DNA from: Oryzias latipes
Taxonomy: Eukaryota; Chordata; Actinopteri; Beloniformes; Adrianichthyidae
Assembly: GCF_002234675.1 (NCBI RefSeq)
Contig: NC_019859.2
Span: 3,999,240 to 4,063,239 of the forward strand
Length of the DNA stretch: 64,000 bases
Direction of reading: 5' to 3'
This document shows positions 27,678 to 39,589 of this stretch, piece after piece. The notes under the pieces were generated by a model. It was not told the origin of the DNA. It worked only from the letters and a program-made list of their open reading frames with translations, and did no database searches. Every line of letters starts with the position of its first letter. The stretch's first letter is position 1. Both the position numbers and the translations under genes were made by a program.

Positions 27678-30600
27678 GGCATTCAGCGAAGTAGTCTTTG
27701 GCATGCACCGCTCTGCATTTTTCCTGAAACATGACCTTGAGGCTGCAAACAAAAACAAATAAAACGTTAACATTAAGATGCTGATTTTTCATTTGTAAGT
27801 TTTATTTCTGACGTTGAGTGAGATGAAACTTACATCTTCTTCAGCTCCTTCCAGTGATCTGACCTGAAGCCATTTTGACTGAGGAAAGATTCGTAATGAA
27901 ACACTTTTCCCTCATTTTTCTTATTCAAACGTAACAAAATAAAACTGTTTCTCCTATGATTGCAAGCCTTCAAGTGAAGTTGTGTAAGAAGTTTGGAATA
28001 TTTAGTTACTTAAATAAAGGAACAACTCTGTATTTGGGAGAAATTTAAAATAATGAAAATGTTTTCTTCTTTTTAATTAAAGGACAGCTATGAAGTAACT
28101 GGATGAATTGTTTTAATGTTCAAAGTTAAAATTGGGAAAACTCACAGAAGGTCGGTGAGGAGCTTCAACACGCAGCCGATGTCGTCCGTTATGTCGTCAT
28201 CGAGGAAGTCTGAGAGAAAAAACAGGGTTCTGTTTAAAATGTGTTCAGAAGCAGGAAAAACTAGCAGTTATGTCTTCTAGAGGATGATAATAAAAGCAAG
28301 TTTTAAAAGGAAAATAAAGAATTGATTATAAACTCTGAAATCTCTGAATTCATTCAGAAAAATGTGATCTGTAATATAATTCTACGTCTTGTTTTTTTTC
28401 AAAGCTTCTGATGTAACCTTTAAATATGACTTTTTAAATTTATTTATTTTTTAAATATAAATTTAAAAAAAGTGAGAAATATAGTTTTGGATTAAAAAAA
28501 AAAAGAATTTTGGTTGATTTTGTTCCAATTTTTAGAGGAGAAAAATTGAAGAAACTGAACCAAAACTCAACCTATAAGTGAGAAAATGTTTAGGTTAGGA
28601 CAACAAAGTTTAACTTTTCATTGTAATTTAATTCACATTTAGAGAAGTAAATAAATTAAACAAAAGGTTTAATTGTGACTTTTTTAAGACTAGAGATTTT
28701 TCTATTTGTTATGTTGACTTTGAAATGAGTTTTAAATTTTGACACAAAATTTAGAATTTGATTCTGCTTTGTAACTAAAGCAGCACAAAAAAATCTCAAA
28801 ACTTATCAAATTCAGAAAAAATAAATTCTGAGAATAAACTTCTCAACTTTCTGAAAACATTTCCCTGAGCTTAAATCAAACTTCTGAGAAATAAAATAGA
28901 ATTCTGAGATGAATACTTAAAAAAAAGTACATCTTTGTTAGAAATATTTAGTTTAGTTTTCGTATTTCATGTGTCACGAAAATTGTACTGCAATTAAACG
29001 CTCATATTTAACTTTGACATCAGAATTTAGTTAACCCGAAAAAACGCTTTAATATTTGTAACTTTTGAGTTGAAATAAAATTTCAATAAAAGCTACAACT
29101 TTGTTTAAATTCCAAAACAAAATCAGCACTCTCAAAAAAGATTAGAGATTAAAGCCCAAACTTTTTATTTGAAAATATATAAATAAATTCACAAGGACCC
29201 AAATTTTTTAATCCCCACCAATTGGAATGTGTGCCGTGGAGCCGTTGAGCTGCAGCGTCTGAAACTTACTGTTGCAGTTCGTCTGGCAGATGTTGGGGGA
29301 GGCTTCCTCGCCGCTGCTGCAGAACTGAGGACTACTGAGTTGGAAAAGGCCGTACAGAGCCCAGACGTCATCGTTCTCGCCGCTGCTTTGGCCCTGGTTG
29401 GAGTGGCGTCGTTTTCGGGCATGGGGCGGCTCTGTGTTTGACATGACCCCTTGTTGACCCCCGTTGTTTTCCTGGCTGAGTTCAGCTGCAGCCTCGGTTA
29501 CCAAACTGGTGGTGAAGTTGGAGCCCTGCTCTGCATGGCACACGACTGAAAGCACAAAAAAATAGGTAAATCACCTTCAGAATCTACAGACGGTCTTGTT
29601 TTATTTTCTCTGATGGTTAAAAGAGAACAAATGCATTTTTTTTTCTTCTTTTTTTTATACAACTAAAGGTTCACAAAGGCTCCTACTAAAGCCTTAACAG
29701 ACTTACTTTCACCTCAGGACTGATCCAAGTAAAAACAGATTTCCATTTTTAACGGACTGCTTTGATTCTGTTGATCCCTGAAAACAGTTTTTCTTTCATT
29801 TTCTTAAGGCAGCTGTCGAGGTTAATGAAACTCTGGTGCTGACCAAGCAAGTCAAGTCAATTCACTTGCATGTGAACCCTGGTTGTATTCAGAAATGTTT
29901 ATGATGACAGACTTTTCACAGACTAACACAAGCTTCCTCCTGAGGCGTTTGGTTACCAGCATTACTTTTGCATGTAGGTGATTTCTTTTTCGCTCACAAA
30001 GTCGTACATTCTTGTATCTGCTTTAGCTTTGCTTTCTCAGTCTGGATTTTTGACATTTCATGCAACAAATAATATTTTTGAAATGTGTTTTTGCGTACAA
30101 AACACTTCTTTTTTTTTTTTTTAATTGAAGAGAATGTTTCTGAGCAGTTCACAAAGTATTAATTCAGTTACGCTCTCGTTGAATCTCAGCTTTTTTATCA
30201 TTTGCCTCACTTTATTGTATTCTTTTGCATTTTATTTTGTACATTTGTATTCCTATTAAAATAAATTAAGATCAACTCCTTGTCATCTTCTTATTTTTCT
30301 CAAGTACCGTAATAGCAATGGCTTACCTTTGACTGTTTTGGGTGTTTGTTTGTTTTGTTTTTTAATATTTGAGCTGGAAAACACTTGGTGCCAGATGTTC
30401 CAAAGTCATTTTATAAAGTTTCACATTCAACTATGTCATGTCAGACTTTCTTATTTAATGAGACTCTACTTGGACTGAAGGCTTGTGACTTTCATAATTA
30501 TTTCAGCATCACATTATGGTTATCATTTTCTTTATTTCATAGTAAATTTCCTTTGACGTTTGACACGATGCTGCCCTTTGCTGGTCATGTGCAGATAAAT

Positions 30601-31833
30601 CCTCTTTAAATTCTGAGTTTTTGGGAACAATGTGATCATTGCCACAGTAAAACCTGAAATTGACTTGACTAAATGGAAAAATATATTTAAAATATTTTAA
30701 ATGAACTGTTTAAGGATTTCAATTTATGGCTGCTTTGTTGTATAATTTTATACCTAATGTGTTTTCTTTGTTTTTCAGTTGCTGTGTTTATTTTTATTTT
30801 TTTCTCTTTAACTCTAACGAGCTCAGATGAGTTTTTCATGATAGCTGAAAACACCTTAACTGACAACTGTATGGCGTCGTGTAGCTTAAACCTCCAGAGC
30901 TGTTGTGAGCCCTGACACTGAGGAAAGGCCGGAGGGCTGAAATGGAAGTCCCTAAACCATCAGAAGGCTTACATTTCTAATCAATTGGGTGTTAAGTCAA
31001 GGGGAAAATAATTTTTCCATGTTGGTTTTCCTGACATAACTTAGTCGTCTCACTGAATTGTACCTCGTGCTATTATTTGAGTTACAAATACCATAAAACA
31101 CTTGCAAAATTTACCATATTTTTCTTTTTACTGTTTTGGTAACATACCATAACATGGTCGTCAAGCCATAGGTCCTGTGGCCATCCCATAATATTTTTTC
31201 AACTTCCTTTGGATCCCCCGACACGTGTGTTTTTGTTCCATTTGTAGATTACAGAATATATTTTTGAGCCACATCCACATTTTTTTTACCGTTTCTCCTG
31301 CTGTGATGTTATAATTGGGGGGGGAGGGGGGGGGTCACTGTATCCAAAAAAATCTGTTTAAGCGGTTACTGGGTGTGTTTTTGAGTATTTGGCCATATTT
31401 TTGCTCAAACGTGCAGTAAGACGGAAGATTTGTGAAAGCAATCTGGTTCTTGCAGTGCAGGTCTGCTGCGGGACAAATAAAACAGAATTCAGTTTCGTTC
31501 ATCTAGATCTAATTGATGTAGTTAATTCTGGATCAACCTTTAAACTTCAGCTGAACTGAAGATCAGAATCCTAAATTACTTGTGTAATTCTTCACAGACA
31601 TACAGCAAATAAAGCTGCATTTAGTTTATTTTGAGTTAAATTATCATATGAGTTAAAATAAACTTACTCTTGGCAACAATGTCATCTGCTTTCAGTCCCG
31701 CATGCTGAGCTGACTGTGGGAGGGTGGCGATCACCTGGATTAGCCGCTGCCTCAGTTCGCATTTGGTCACAATTCGACCTTCGACCAGACTGCAGCCCAG
31801 CACTCCCAACGCAAACAACACGAGAGCCCTCAT
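27673..31833 (-). CDS. Lysozyme-like gene A: secreted, non-catalytic, one furin-type site
   Basis: Exons, in transcript order: 31833-31668, 29545-29270, 28209-28146, 27878-27834 and 27742-27673 (stop TAA). All have GT-AG borders, in phases 1, 1, 2, 2. The product is 206 residues. A signal peptide (MRALVLFALGVLGCSLVEG) is followed by RIVTKCELRQ, as in lysozyme C. All eight lysozyme cysteines are present. VCHAEQGSNFTTS aligns with the active-site helix of hen lysozyme, with Gly in place of Glu35; WALYGLFQLSS has Leu in place of Asp52. Exon 2 is 276 nt against about 160 in ordinary lysozymes; the added part contains ARKRRHS (residues 99-102, nt 29406-29417), a furin-type site, and acidic GENDD. 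NFLDDDITDDIGC keeps the alpha-lactalbumin-type calcium loop. A second in-frame ATG lies 18 nt upstream (31851), but the TATA box at 31876-31885 would place transcription start about there, so the downstream ATG is preferred. Exon 4 (45 nt) may be optional; without it the protein is 191 residues. Role unknown; it cannot be a normal muramidase. Confidence 0.87.
27834..27878 (-). other. Gene A exon 4: 45-nt phase-symmetric candidate cassette exon
   Basis: It is bounded by a TTTCCTCAG acceptor and an AT|GTAAGT donor, both good matches, and starts and ends in phase 2, so it can be included or skipped in frame. It encodes QNGFRSDHWKELKK. Genes B, C and D have no equivalent exon. Skipping gives 17 residues between the sixth and seventh cysteines, the same as in B, C and D; inclusion gives 32, against 20 in hen lysozyme. 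Confidence 0.6.
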
Positions 31834-31875
31834 CCTGACACCAGACATCATCTGAGACTGGAGATGCCTGAAAAG

Positions 31876-31885
31876 CCTTTATAGT
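31876..31885 (-). promoter_or_regulatory. TATA box of lysozyme-like gene A
   Basis: ACTATAAAGG on the minus strand, about 45 bases before the preferred ATG. Just upstream is ATGACTCATCG, which contains a perfect AP-1-type TGACTCA. Unlike B, C and D there is no room for a non-coding first exon between this box and the start. Confidence 0.6.
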
Positions 31886-31889
31886 CGCA

Positions 31890-34800
31890 GCAACGATGAG
31901 TCATAGCAAAAACCTGAATCTTTTGTCCTTTTTGTCCCAGCTTTAAATTTCTGCCATGTAAAAACATTTTATAACCTAAAGGATAATTGATACACCTCAC
32001 TGAAAACATCTTTTCTCATATGTAGGTCGCACATCCTCCCCATTGAAAAGAAACAGAACACCCTTGAAGGCAAAAAACAAAACTTATCTTCCCACATAAT
32101 CAAAATGCATTCATTATTTTGGAGCGTCCGATGTGATCAGGTGTCCCAACATCCTACCTGAACCCAGCTATCATGTTAAAGAAAACACAAAGAAACAATA
32201 TGAAGAGCAACAAAACGACACCAGGAGGACAGAAATGCTTCAGCCTCTGAGAACCTTATTTCAGGCTGAAGCTGAATGAAAACCCAAATGTTCCAGAGTC
32301 ACGGAAAGATTTTTCTAAACTGAGAGTCCTGACTCTATAAGGGCAGAAATATAATACAGCAACAGGTCAAAACAGTTAGAACTACTGTTGTTTCTGCAAA
32401 CATTTTTCAGCCAAAAGATGAAACATTTGTTCTCCAAGGTTATGTACAGTGTTTGATTTCAGAACAATAAATACGATTTGATTCATTTTTAATCTCCTAA
32501 CTTCTTTTTTTGTTGTTACTTTTAACAAATAGTTTTGTAGCTGCAGCTTTAAATTTATCACATAAAATAGGAAAAAGCACAAACAATAAAACACTTTATA
32601 GCTGGTAGATCAGAGAAGGTCAATCACCACGACAAAAGAAATACCGAATTTATTTACGGAAAATTAAGAAATACATGATCTGAACTCTCAGGAAGCATAT
32701 ACTGTATCATCCTAATCTGTATTTAAAACGCAGTTTGACACAATTAAAACTAAACAAAGCGCTGTACATTAAAGCTAAACAAATTTAATAAATAAGGGAA
32801 TAAAAACATAAGAAACCTGAAGGTAAAAAACATATAACACAATAAAAACCTCAAAATGTAAAGTGACAGAAAAATCTCATGTGTGACCAAACGCTTGGCC
32901 TAATAAATGAGTCTTTAGCCGAGTTTTTAAAATGAAAAGTGAAACGTCTGGCTAATATTTAACAGCAGAGTGTTCCAAAGCTTTGAAGCTCAAATGAAGG
33001 CTTGTTCAGCCCTAAACTTCCTTTCCGGCCTCGGTACCTCGAGGACAAGCTGACCAGCGGCCCTAAGACGCCAGGCAGGAGTGTAAGGAGAGAGGTCCTA
33101 CAATTGAGCCCTGAGAAACCCCACAAGAGAAATGAGCTGGGGCAGATGTATTTTCAGAGAAGCTCACACTCAAATATCTTTAAAACAATCATTTTATGAC
33201 TCATGTCAACTTTTATAGGAATGTATGTGACATTGGTGAAGATCCATATCACATTGTTAACCCTGTAAAGTCCACTAGATCAAAAGAAAATTGATAGAAA
33301 TTTTTATTTTGGAGTAATTAAGACGTTTTTAAACCTTTTGATGAATTCTACAAAAATTTAGCAATTTCCATTTTTTGTGAGATGAATATAGGATCATTTA
33401 TGATTTTTTGGGTACGTTTCTGCTCACAACGATGTTAGTTTGAGTTACAAAAACATTAACATGAAGCACCTTGTTTATCCATTGTCTCTAATTTGATCCA
33501 CACATTTTTAAGATGCTGTAACTGTTTTATAAAGAATAATCAACAACTGTTGTGTTCTTTCAAAACAACAGTCATTAAAACAATAGATTAGTTCTTCTCA
33601 CCATGAAATTCTAAAAATTAGCTCAACTGTTTGCCGCCAAACGTGTTATTGAGAGAGCCATTTTTTTTAGCAGAAAAAGTCCTTCTACTGCCCCTACTGG
33701 AATAATGATGAACTACAGGGCAGAAAACATGGAATGTTCTGTGCAATGGAATTTTAATAAAAGTTTACATCATGCTAATGAGCTAGGGGTCTCAGAAATG
33801 TGTGTATAAAAATATGATGTTACATAAGTTTAATATATAATAAAGTTGAAACTATAAAAGTAAATTATAAAACTGTTTAAAACCATGAAGTTTTAAACAG
33901 TTTTGGAATAAAATGTTTTTTTGTAACTGGAATAGTGGTAACTACTCCTTCACTTTTCACTACATAGTGCACTATATAAAGCGTTCACCCTTTTATAGTG
34001 CTGTCTGAATCTACATAATTCCAAAATCAATAGCCATAGAAATTTCCCAGAAGTCTCTGCGAAAACCTGTGTATATTGAGGCTCACTGCATTGGCGAATA
34101 AAGTCCTCAAATGCATTGCGTTTGGACAGTTTTTGCCACAAAAAATGTGTTTAAATGTATTTTTTAATAAACAATCAACATTTTTATCTTCAGAACACAG
34201 TGGATTCATAAATAATCTTGTAAAATAATTGTATTTTTTGTGTTCATGCTGCTGCATTCCTGCTCATCACAGCTTCTGTTTAAGAACTTTTCTTTTGAAA
34301 CACAATCTGTGGTTGAGTGAAAACAACCACAACATAAAACATAAGAATATATGAATAAAAAATTAAAACGAATGAATATCTAAATAAATATAAACACATT
34401 TAAAACAAAAACTGTTTTTCTTCTTCTGCACTGTTCTTGCAGGTCACCACAGCTCTTTTTTTGAATAAACCTCTGTGGTGGATCAGATTTTCCTTTGATT
34501 GACATTAGCTCTGGATGTGTTGTGTCAGTGTGTGAAACGAGATCAGGCACAAAGTTTTCCTCAGAATATCTAATGTGGAACTCGTGAGAGAATGCAATGT
34601 CTTTAACAGAGGATTGTCCTTTACTCATTATTCTGGTCGTAGAGAAAAATAAGTTGTCGATAAAGTTTCTCTGTTTCCCTAGTTTGAAGAGACTGTGTTG
34701 GATTCTGTTTTCCTTATTGAACAAGAGACAAGTAGAAATGCTAAGCCAAAAGTTTAGCTGAGTTTAATTAACCACAAGGAGATTCATTTCCTGATTTAGC

Positions 34801-36300
34801 TTCTTAACTTTTGCAAAAACTGTCATAAACAAATGATGACATGAAACTGAAGTGAATCCAGAATATTTAATTTTTTCTCCTTCATATGTTTTTAAGGAAG
34901 TCAGAATTGTCAATCAGAGATCAAAACTCAGACGTCCAAAGGGGACAGTCATGTCCAGACAAGATTTGGGGGATTTCCTTGCAGTTTTGGTCAGGCTACC
35001 AAATCTGTCGGCTCTTTGAAGAAAAACTCTGCAATTAAGCTGCAGCTCATTCACTTTTCTGTGACGTAGAGTTTATGGCTGTGGTCTGCGGCTTAGGTGA
35101 CTAAGGCTTAAACAGTCGGTGCTTTTGCTGACCTTCAAGGTTGCTTTGGCTTTGGTTGCTTCGCCAAATGTGCTGTATTTTGCTGGTGATCCTGTTGAAA
35201 TGATGCTTTAAAACCCAGTATATTTGTCAAAAAAAATCCTATTAAAGCCCAAACATTTTGAGTGATTTTAAACACTCATAGTTTGTTTTTGAAATTTTGA
35301 ATCGCGGTTCTAAAACTGCTGGTTATTGGTAAATGAGTAAAGTATTGATAGTAAACCCAAAATGTGTCTATTTTACCGTTTTAACTTGTTTTATAGGAAA
35401 AAAAATATTAAAGGCACCCTAAAAATGTATTTATTGATTAATGCAAATGCTTGTGACATGATTTTCTGCTTTCAGTTTTTGAATTTGCCTCAACTTCTTG
35501 TAAACAATCAGGTAAAAAGGTTTATTGATTGTCTTAATGAGCTAAAACAGTATCTTGATCTTGTTTGGACAGTTCTTTTTTCTGCTGCTGTCCGTTTAGA
35601 ACAAAGGTAATGTGTTTTCAAACAACGGGGTTCTTAAAATATGACTACTCAACAATGGAATTCTGTAACGGTAAGATTTTATTGTCAGTTTAATCGATTA
35701 CATCAATTAAACATTGCAGTCCCGGTCAAAACTTGAACTATTTTTTAAATCCCAGCTCAAAAAGTAAACTTTTCTGGCGTTTTTCTTGAAGACACTCCAC
35801 AACATTCATTCTGACGTCCTCATTTATCCTCTCCAGAACTTCAAACTGTTACATTTTAAATGATCTAGGTTTAATTCTGTGCTTATGTCTAAAAAAGGAC
35901 TTTAAATCACTTTTACCAATAAAAAGAACAACATACTGAGGAAGTAACCTTGTTCTAAATATAGCTACAATGCAAAAACTAAACTTTAAAAAGTAAAAAG
36001 ACTCTTCTTTCCAGAAGCTTTGTCTTATTTCCAAAATAAATTATCTTGTCAATAAGATTATTATCTTGTTTTTTCAACATTAAAATAAACAAGGCTCCAG
36101 TGACTACAATGTTGTACTTAAAAAAAGAATTCTTGGTAAGACCTTCTATCCTAACCCCCTTTGGTATTTTTATTTTTTTGCTTCTTTAAAGAAAATCTAC
36201 CAATGTGTTAAGAATTTTTTGACCAATTTCTAAGGGGCCGGTTTTTGCAGTGTACGTTCATGTTTTCAGTTTGAAAACGTGTTCATCCATTTCAGAATGC
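31890..36300. other. Intergenic region between genes A and B
   Basis: AT-rich with no supportable gene. About 32930-33190 has the look of a decayed LINE 3' region (fragments such as 'CCAAAGCTTTG' and 'TCCTACAATTGAGCCCTGAG') but no frame. Nothing else was recognised. Confidence 0.4.
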
Positions 36301-36303
36301 ACT

Positions 36304-36309
36304 TTTATT
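36304..36309 (-). terminator. Polyadenylation signal of gene B
   Basis: AATAAA on the minus strand (in CTCAATAAAAGTGC), about 110 bases after the stop codon; the only good signal between the stop and 36300. Confidence 0.6.
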
Positions 36310-36417
36310 GAGAGAAAAGCATTAGATTCAGTACAGAAACACCAAAGGATGTCAGTTCTAATGACAGGAAAATAAAAGTCTTTTTTAAAAAGGTAGAAAC
36401 TGGATTTGTGGAGTTTC

Positions 36418-38635
36418 TTATTGACATCCAGCAAAGTAGGTGTCCATTTGCTTGAGGCAGCTGCTGGAGATCTCTTTCAGAATTGATCTGTTAAAATAAC
36501 AAAACAAGTTGTAAGTTTTTCATCATTTTCTTTTCTTTTCTGGTTAATAATCCGTTTTCTTATATTCAAACTTCATTATGCATTTTAAACTTGAATTCCT
36601 CATTTAGATGTGTTAGAAACTAAATAATATAAAGCTTGACACTGAAATATTTGATTCCTTGGGATGACATCTAGAGAATCTGATGTTAGTCACAATTAAA
36701 ATCCTGTTACTTTTTCAAATATAAGGAGAGTTTATAGTTTTTGTGGATAAATAGGCATTTCTTGGGCTCTATTTTCTTAAAGTTTCTTACAATAAGCTCT
36801 GAATTTATTTTATTTCTAAAGTACAAGTTAAACAAAAGGGAATTAAATGCAAAGTCCTCACCTCCAGTAGCCACTCTCCACGAAGCATTTAGCGTCATCA
36901 GTTATGTCGTCATCCATGAAGGCTTTAGAAGAAAGAAAGGATCATTATAATCATGCAGAATGTACTAAATCCAAAAGCTCCTCGTCTTGTGCTGAAACTC
37001 ACCTGAGCACTTTGTGCCACACTCGGTTTTGGACCCGCTGTTGCCAGAATCACAGAGGCTGCCGGACAGCTGGAAGAGGCCGTAAAAGCTGACGGATCCA
37101 TTTAAAGGCTTGTAGGAGTGGTCCTCTTGAGAAGAAGATCCCTGGGTTTCTTTGCTTTTGTCATCTTTGTCATTGTCCTTTTCCGTCTCCGTGGAGGAAG
37201 CCCGTCGTCTCCGTATGAGGAGCCTGGCTGTGGTGCTGGGCACTGCTGCAGAAGCAGTGGCAGAAGCAGTGGCGGTGGACGGAACAGAGGCAGCACTCCG
37301 GGTTGGCTTAACGGTTCCCTGTTGGTGGCTTCCCACTTCAGAAGGTTTATGGCTGTGTTTTCCGCCTTTTCCACCTTTCTCTTCTTTGCTTTCCTCTTCT
37401 TCCTTACTCTCATCTTTCCCCTTTCTGCTGTCTGGACTCCTCCTGAACCGAGCCTCTCGTTTTTTTCTGAACCCTGCAGAGGTGCTGTCTGACACAGCAG
37501 CGGTGCCTGTAGCAGTGAAGGAGGCGGCGGCGGTGGTGGGTTTACTGGTTGTTGCCCCGACAACGCCATTGGTTACCTTTTCATGGCTTTCACCTGAAGA
37601 AGTAGATTCCTGACCATGCTTACCAGCATGGTTTTCTTTGCTGCTGTCTGTGTCTTTTCTGTCGTCTTTCTTTCCTTTTTTCTTGTGGCTCTTTTTGGAT
37701 GGAGCGTCTCGTTTTCGTCTCAAGCTACCTGCAATGCTGTTTGACGTCCCAGCTGTGTCCATGGCAACCGTGGCTGCCTGAGTTACCATCTCCTGGCTTC
37801 CATTCCCAACTTTCACAACATTGGTCTCATCGATTTCTTCGTTGTTCTTTTCATCTTGGCTGCTCTCATCATCACTTTCATCATGGCTGCTATCACTGTT
37901 GTCGTCATCTTCACTGTTGTTGTCTTCCTCTTCACTGTTGTCTTCCTCTTCACTGTTGTCTTCGTCTTCACTGTTGTCTTCGTCTTCACTGTTGTCGTCA
38001 TTTTCGTTGTTGTCTTCGTCTTCACTGTTGTCGTCATTTTTGTTGTCTTCATCTTCCTTGTTGTGGTCATTTTCACTGTTGTCATCAACGCCATCTTCAT
38101 CTTCGTTCCTTCTCGATTCCCCTCGTTTCCCATCAAATCGAGCCTCTCGCTTTCGTCTCAAACTCCCAACGGTGCTGTTTCCGGCGTTGGCGGCGCTAAC
38201 AGCTGCAGCCGAGGTTGTTGAGCTGGTGTCCACGACAGTGACCGTGTTATTACCAGCAGCCGCCTGTGCGGTTGGTGTGGCTGCTGGAGGTGGGCGCACA
38301 GCGTTCCCCATGACCAGGCTGGAGTCCAGATGGGATCTTCTCTCCACTTCACAGGAAACTGAAAAGGCAAACGTGCACGAATGAGGACAAAGGCTTCAGT
38401 CATTTATCACAATAGATAGGGACGAGGTGAGAGTGGTTCAAAACCCCAAGACTCCGCTTCAAAAATGGATCGATTGATTGATCTCACCCAGAGCTAGGAT
38501 TTTGTCGTTAGTTTTGGTAACGGTCAGGGCCTGCTGGAGCTTCTTCTTCAGCTCACATCTCGAGATGATCTTGCTCTCAGACAGATGTGCCACAAAGGCG
38601 GCCGTGGCCAACACCAACAGCAATCCCAGCTTCAT
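36418..38635 (-). CDS. Lysozyme-like gene B: secreted, non-catalytic, acidic tract and four furin-type sites
   Basis: Coding exons in transcript order: 38635-38488, 38358-37003, 36922-36862, 36487-36418 (stop TAA); phases 1, 1, 2. The product is 544 residues. Signal peptide MKLGLLLVLATAAFVAHLSES, then KIISRCELKKKLQQ. SCEVERRSHLDSS replaces the active-site helix (Arg at the Glu35 position), and SFYGLFQLSGSLC has Phe at the Asp52 position. All eight cysteines are kept, and AFMDDDITDDAKC keeps the calcium loop. Exon 2 is 1356 nt. Its insert has four basic cleavage motifs: RRKR at residues 117-120 and 263-266, RKKR at 347-350, RRRR at 432-435. Each ends a Thr/Ser/Ala-rich stretch (for example GNSTVGSLRRKREA). 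Between the first and second lies a 96-residue acidic tract; between later ones are Lys/Glu/Ser-rich stretches with HSHKPSE-like text. Several N-x-S/T sequons are present. Interpretation (inferred): a secreted, proprotein-convertase-processed precursor with a disulfide-held lysozyme fold. A non-coding first exon lies at about 38835-38796. Confidence 0.9.
37820..38107 (-). repeat. Acidic 15-bp tandem repeat tract in gene B exon 2
   Basis: Encodes residues 134-229, almost only Asn, Ser, Asp and Glu, in imperfect five-residue units such as DNSED and DNSEE (15-bp units GAC AAC AGT GAA GA-). Many serines are followed by an acid at +2, the S-x-E pattern used by secretory-pathway kinases of the Fam20C type. 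The tract has no cysteine or hydrophobic residue except one Val near its start and one Ile near its end, so it is expected to be disordered. Such tracts occur in calcium-binding and biomineral proteins; that link is only by composition. Confidence 0.85.
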
Positions 38636-38860
38636 GTCAGCAGGAGCCTGAGGAGAATAGTCAAGATGGCAAGATAGTTATTTAACAAAAACATCAAAAT
38701 GCATGAAAAACGAATCAATAAAATGGAACTTTCTCCTTATCAAATGAAACATGTTCATGGTAGCAGAAATATTTAAATTAAAAAAACCCTCATACCTTGT
38801 TTTCCTAATGAAGTTAAATCTCAGTGTGTTTGTGGAGGAGACAGGCTGGAGGTTCTCCCT

Positions 38861-38869
38861 CTTTTATAG
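38861..38869 (-). promoter_or_regulatory. TATA box and promoter of gene B
   Basis: CTATAAAAG on the minus strand. A short non-coding exon (about 38835-38796) follows, ending at AAG|GTATGAG; the acceptor CTCCTCAG lies 12 bases before the ATG at 38635. Sixteen bases upstream of the TATA box is ACAATGATGACG (38885-38896), a motif with close matches upstream of genes C and D. Confidence 0.7.
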
Positions 38870-39589
38870 GACACGCCATCATAGCGTCATCATTGTTGTC
38901 TCCATTGTTTTGCTGACAGATGGGGGACTTTTTAAAATACTGCCCACAAAGATGATTACTATCAACATAAAATGTGAAGGAAGCGTTTAAAAAAAAGACC
39001 TTATGGCCAACAAGGACTCAGAAACGTCAGCGTATATATCTGATAACAGGAATCACAAAGGAGCACGTATTCAGCGTTGACAAAGAAGGGTGCAGCTCGG
39101 CTTTGATCGCTGTCCAAACAGATACCTTTTGTTAGTGCAGATCCTGGGATCACTTGATAGAAAAGAATACATTCAGGGCTGTGAAAACTACTGAGAAATG
39201 TGTAACACGAGTGCGCATTAAGCTATTCTTAGCCCATGCAATGAGAATTCAAGGAAATCAAAGAGACCTGCACCAATCTGTTTAAAGTCAAGTCTCAGAT
39301 GATCCTGAAAGGATGATTAAATTCAGACTAAACCAAAATTCTCAGCTCTACAAACCCTGAACACGTCATGATGAAATCGTGGAAACTTCCCTGTTGTTTT
39401 CTACCTGCATCATTTATGCAGCAATCATGTGCTCAGGACACTGTGTCCCGCCAGGTCATGACAATGAGAGGGATCTCATGTTTCTGAAGAACTTGTTTGG
39501 ATTGTGCTGAGTAATCCTGAGTATTCGCAAATGCTTAACGACAAAACCTGAAGCACCTTCAAAATGTGTAACTTAGTATCTTAACTGTT

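Noticed and set aside
29229-29441. Plus-strand open frame overlapping gene A exon 2
   Set aside because: Antisense shadow of the conserved YGLFQLS/cysteine exon.
31833-31851. Upstream ATG (MMSGVR) as the start of gene A
   Set aside because: The TATA box 25-35 bases upstream would place transcription start about at this ATG, and the downstream Met directly begins a well-formed signal peptide like those of B, C and D. Not fully excluded.
35760-35850. Minus-strand text RINEDVRMNVVECLQEK as a possible relic of lysozyme exon 3
   Set aside because: Acidic residues and the cysteine are out of register by one, no paired exon is nearby, and the acceptor is weak.
37699-38199. Cys/His-rich and Leu/Ser-rich plus-strand open frames opposite gene B exon 2
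   Set aside because: They are shadow frames of the 15-bp repeat encoding the acidic tract; the minus frame is spliced to conserved exons.
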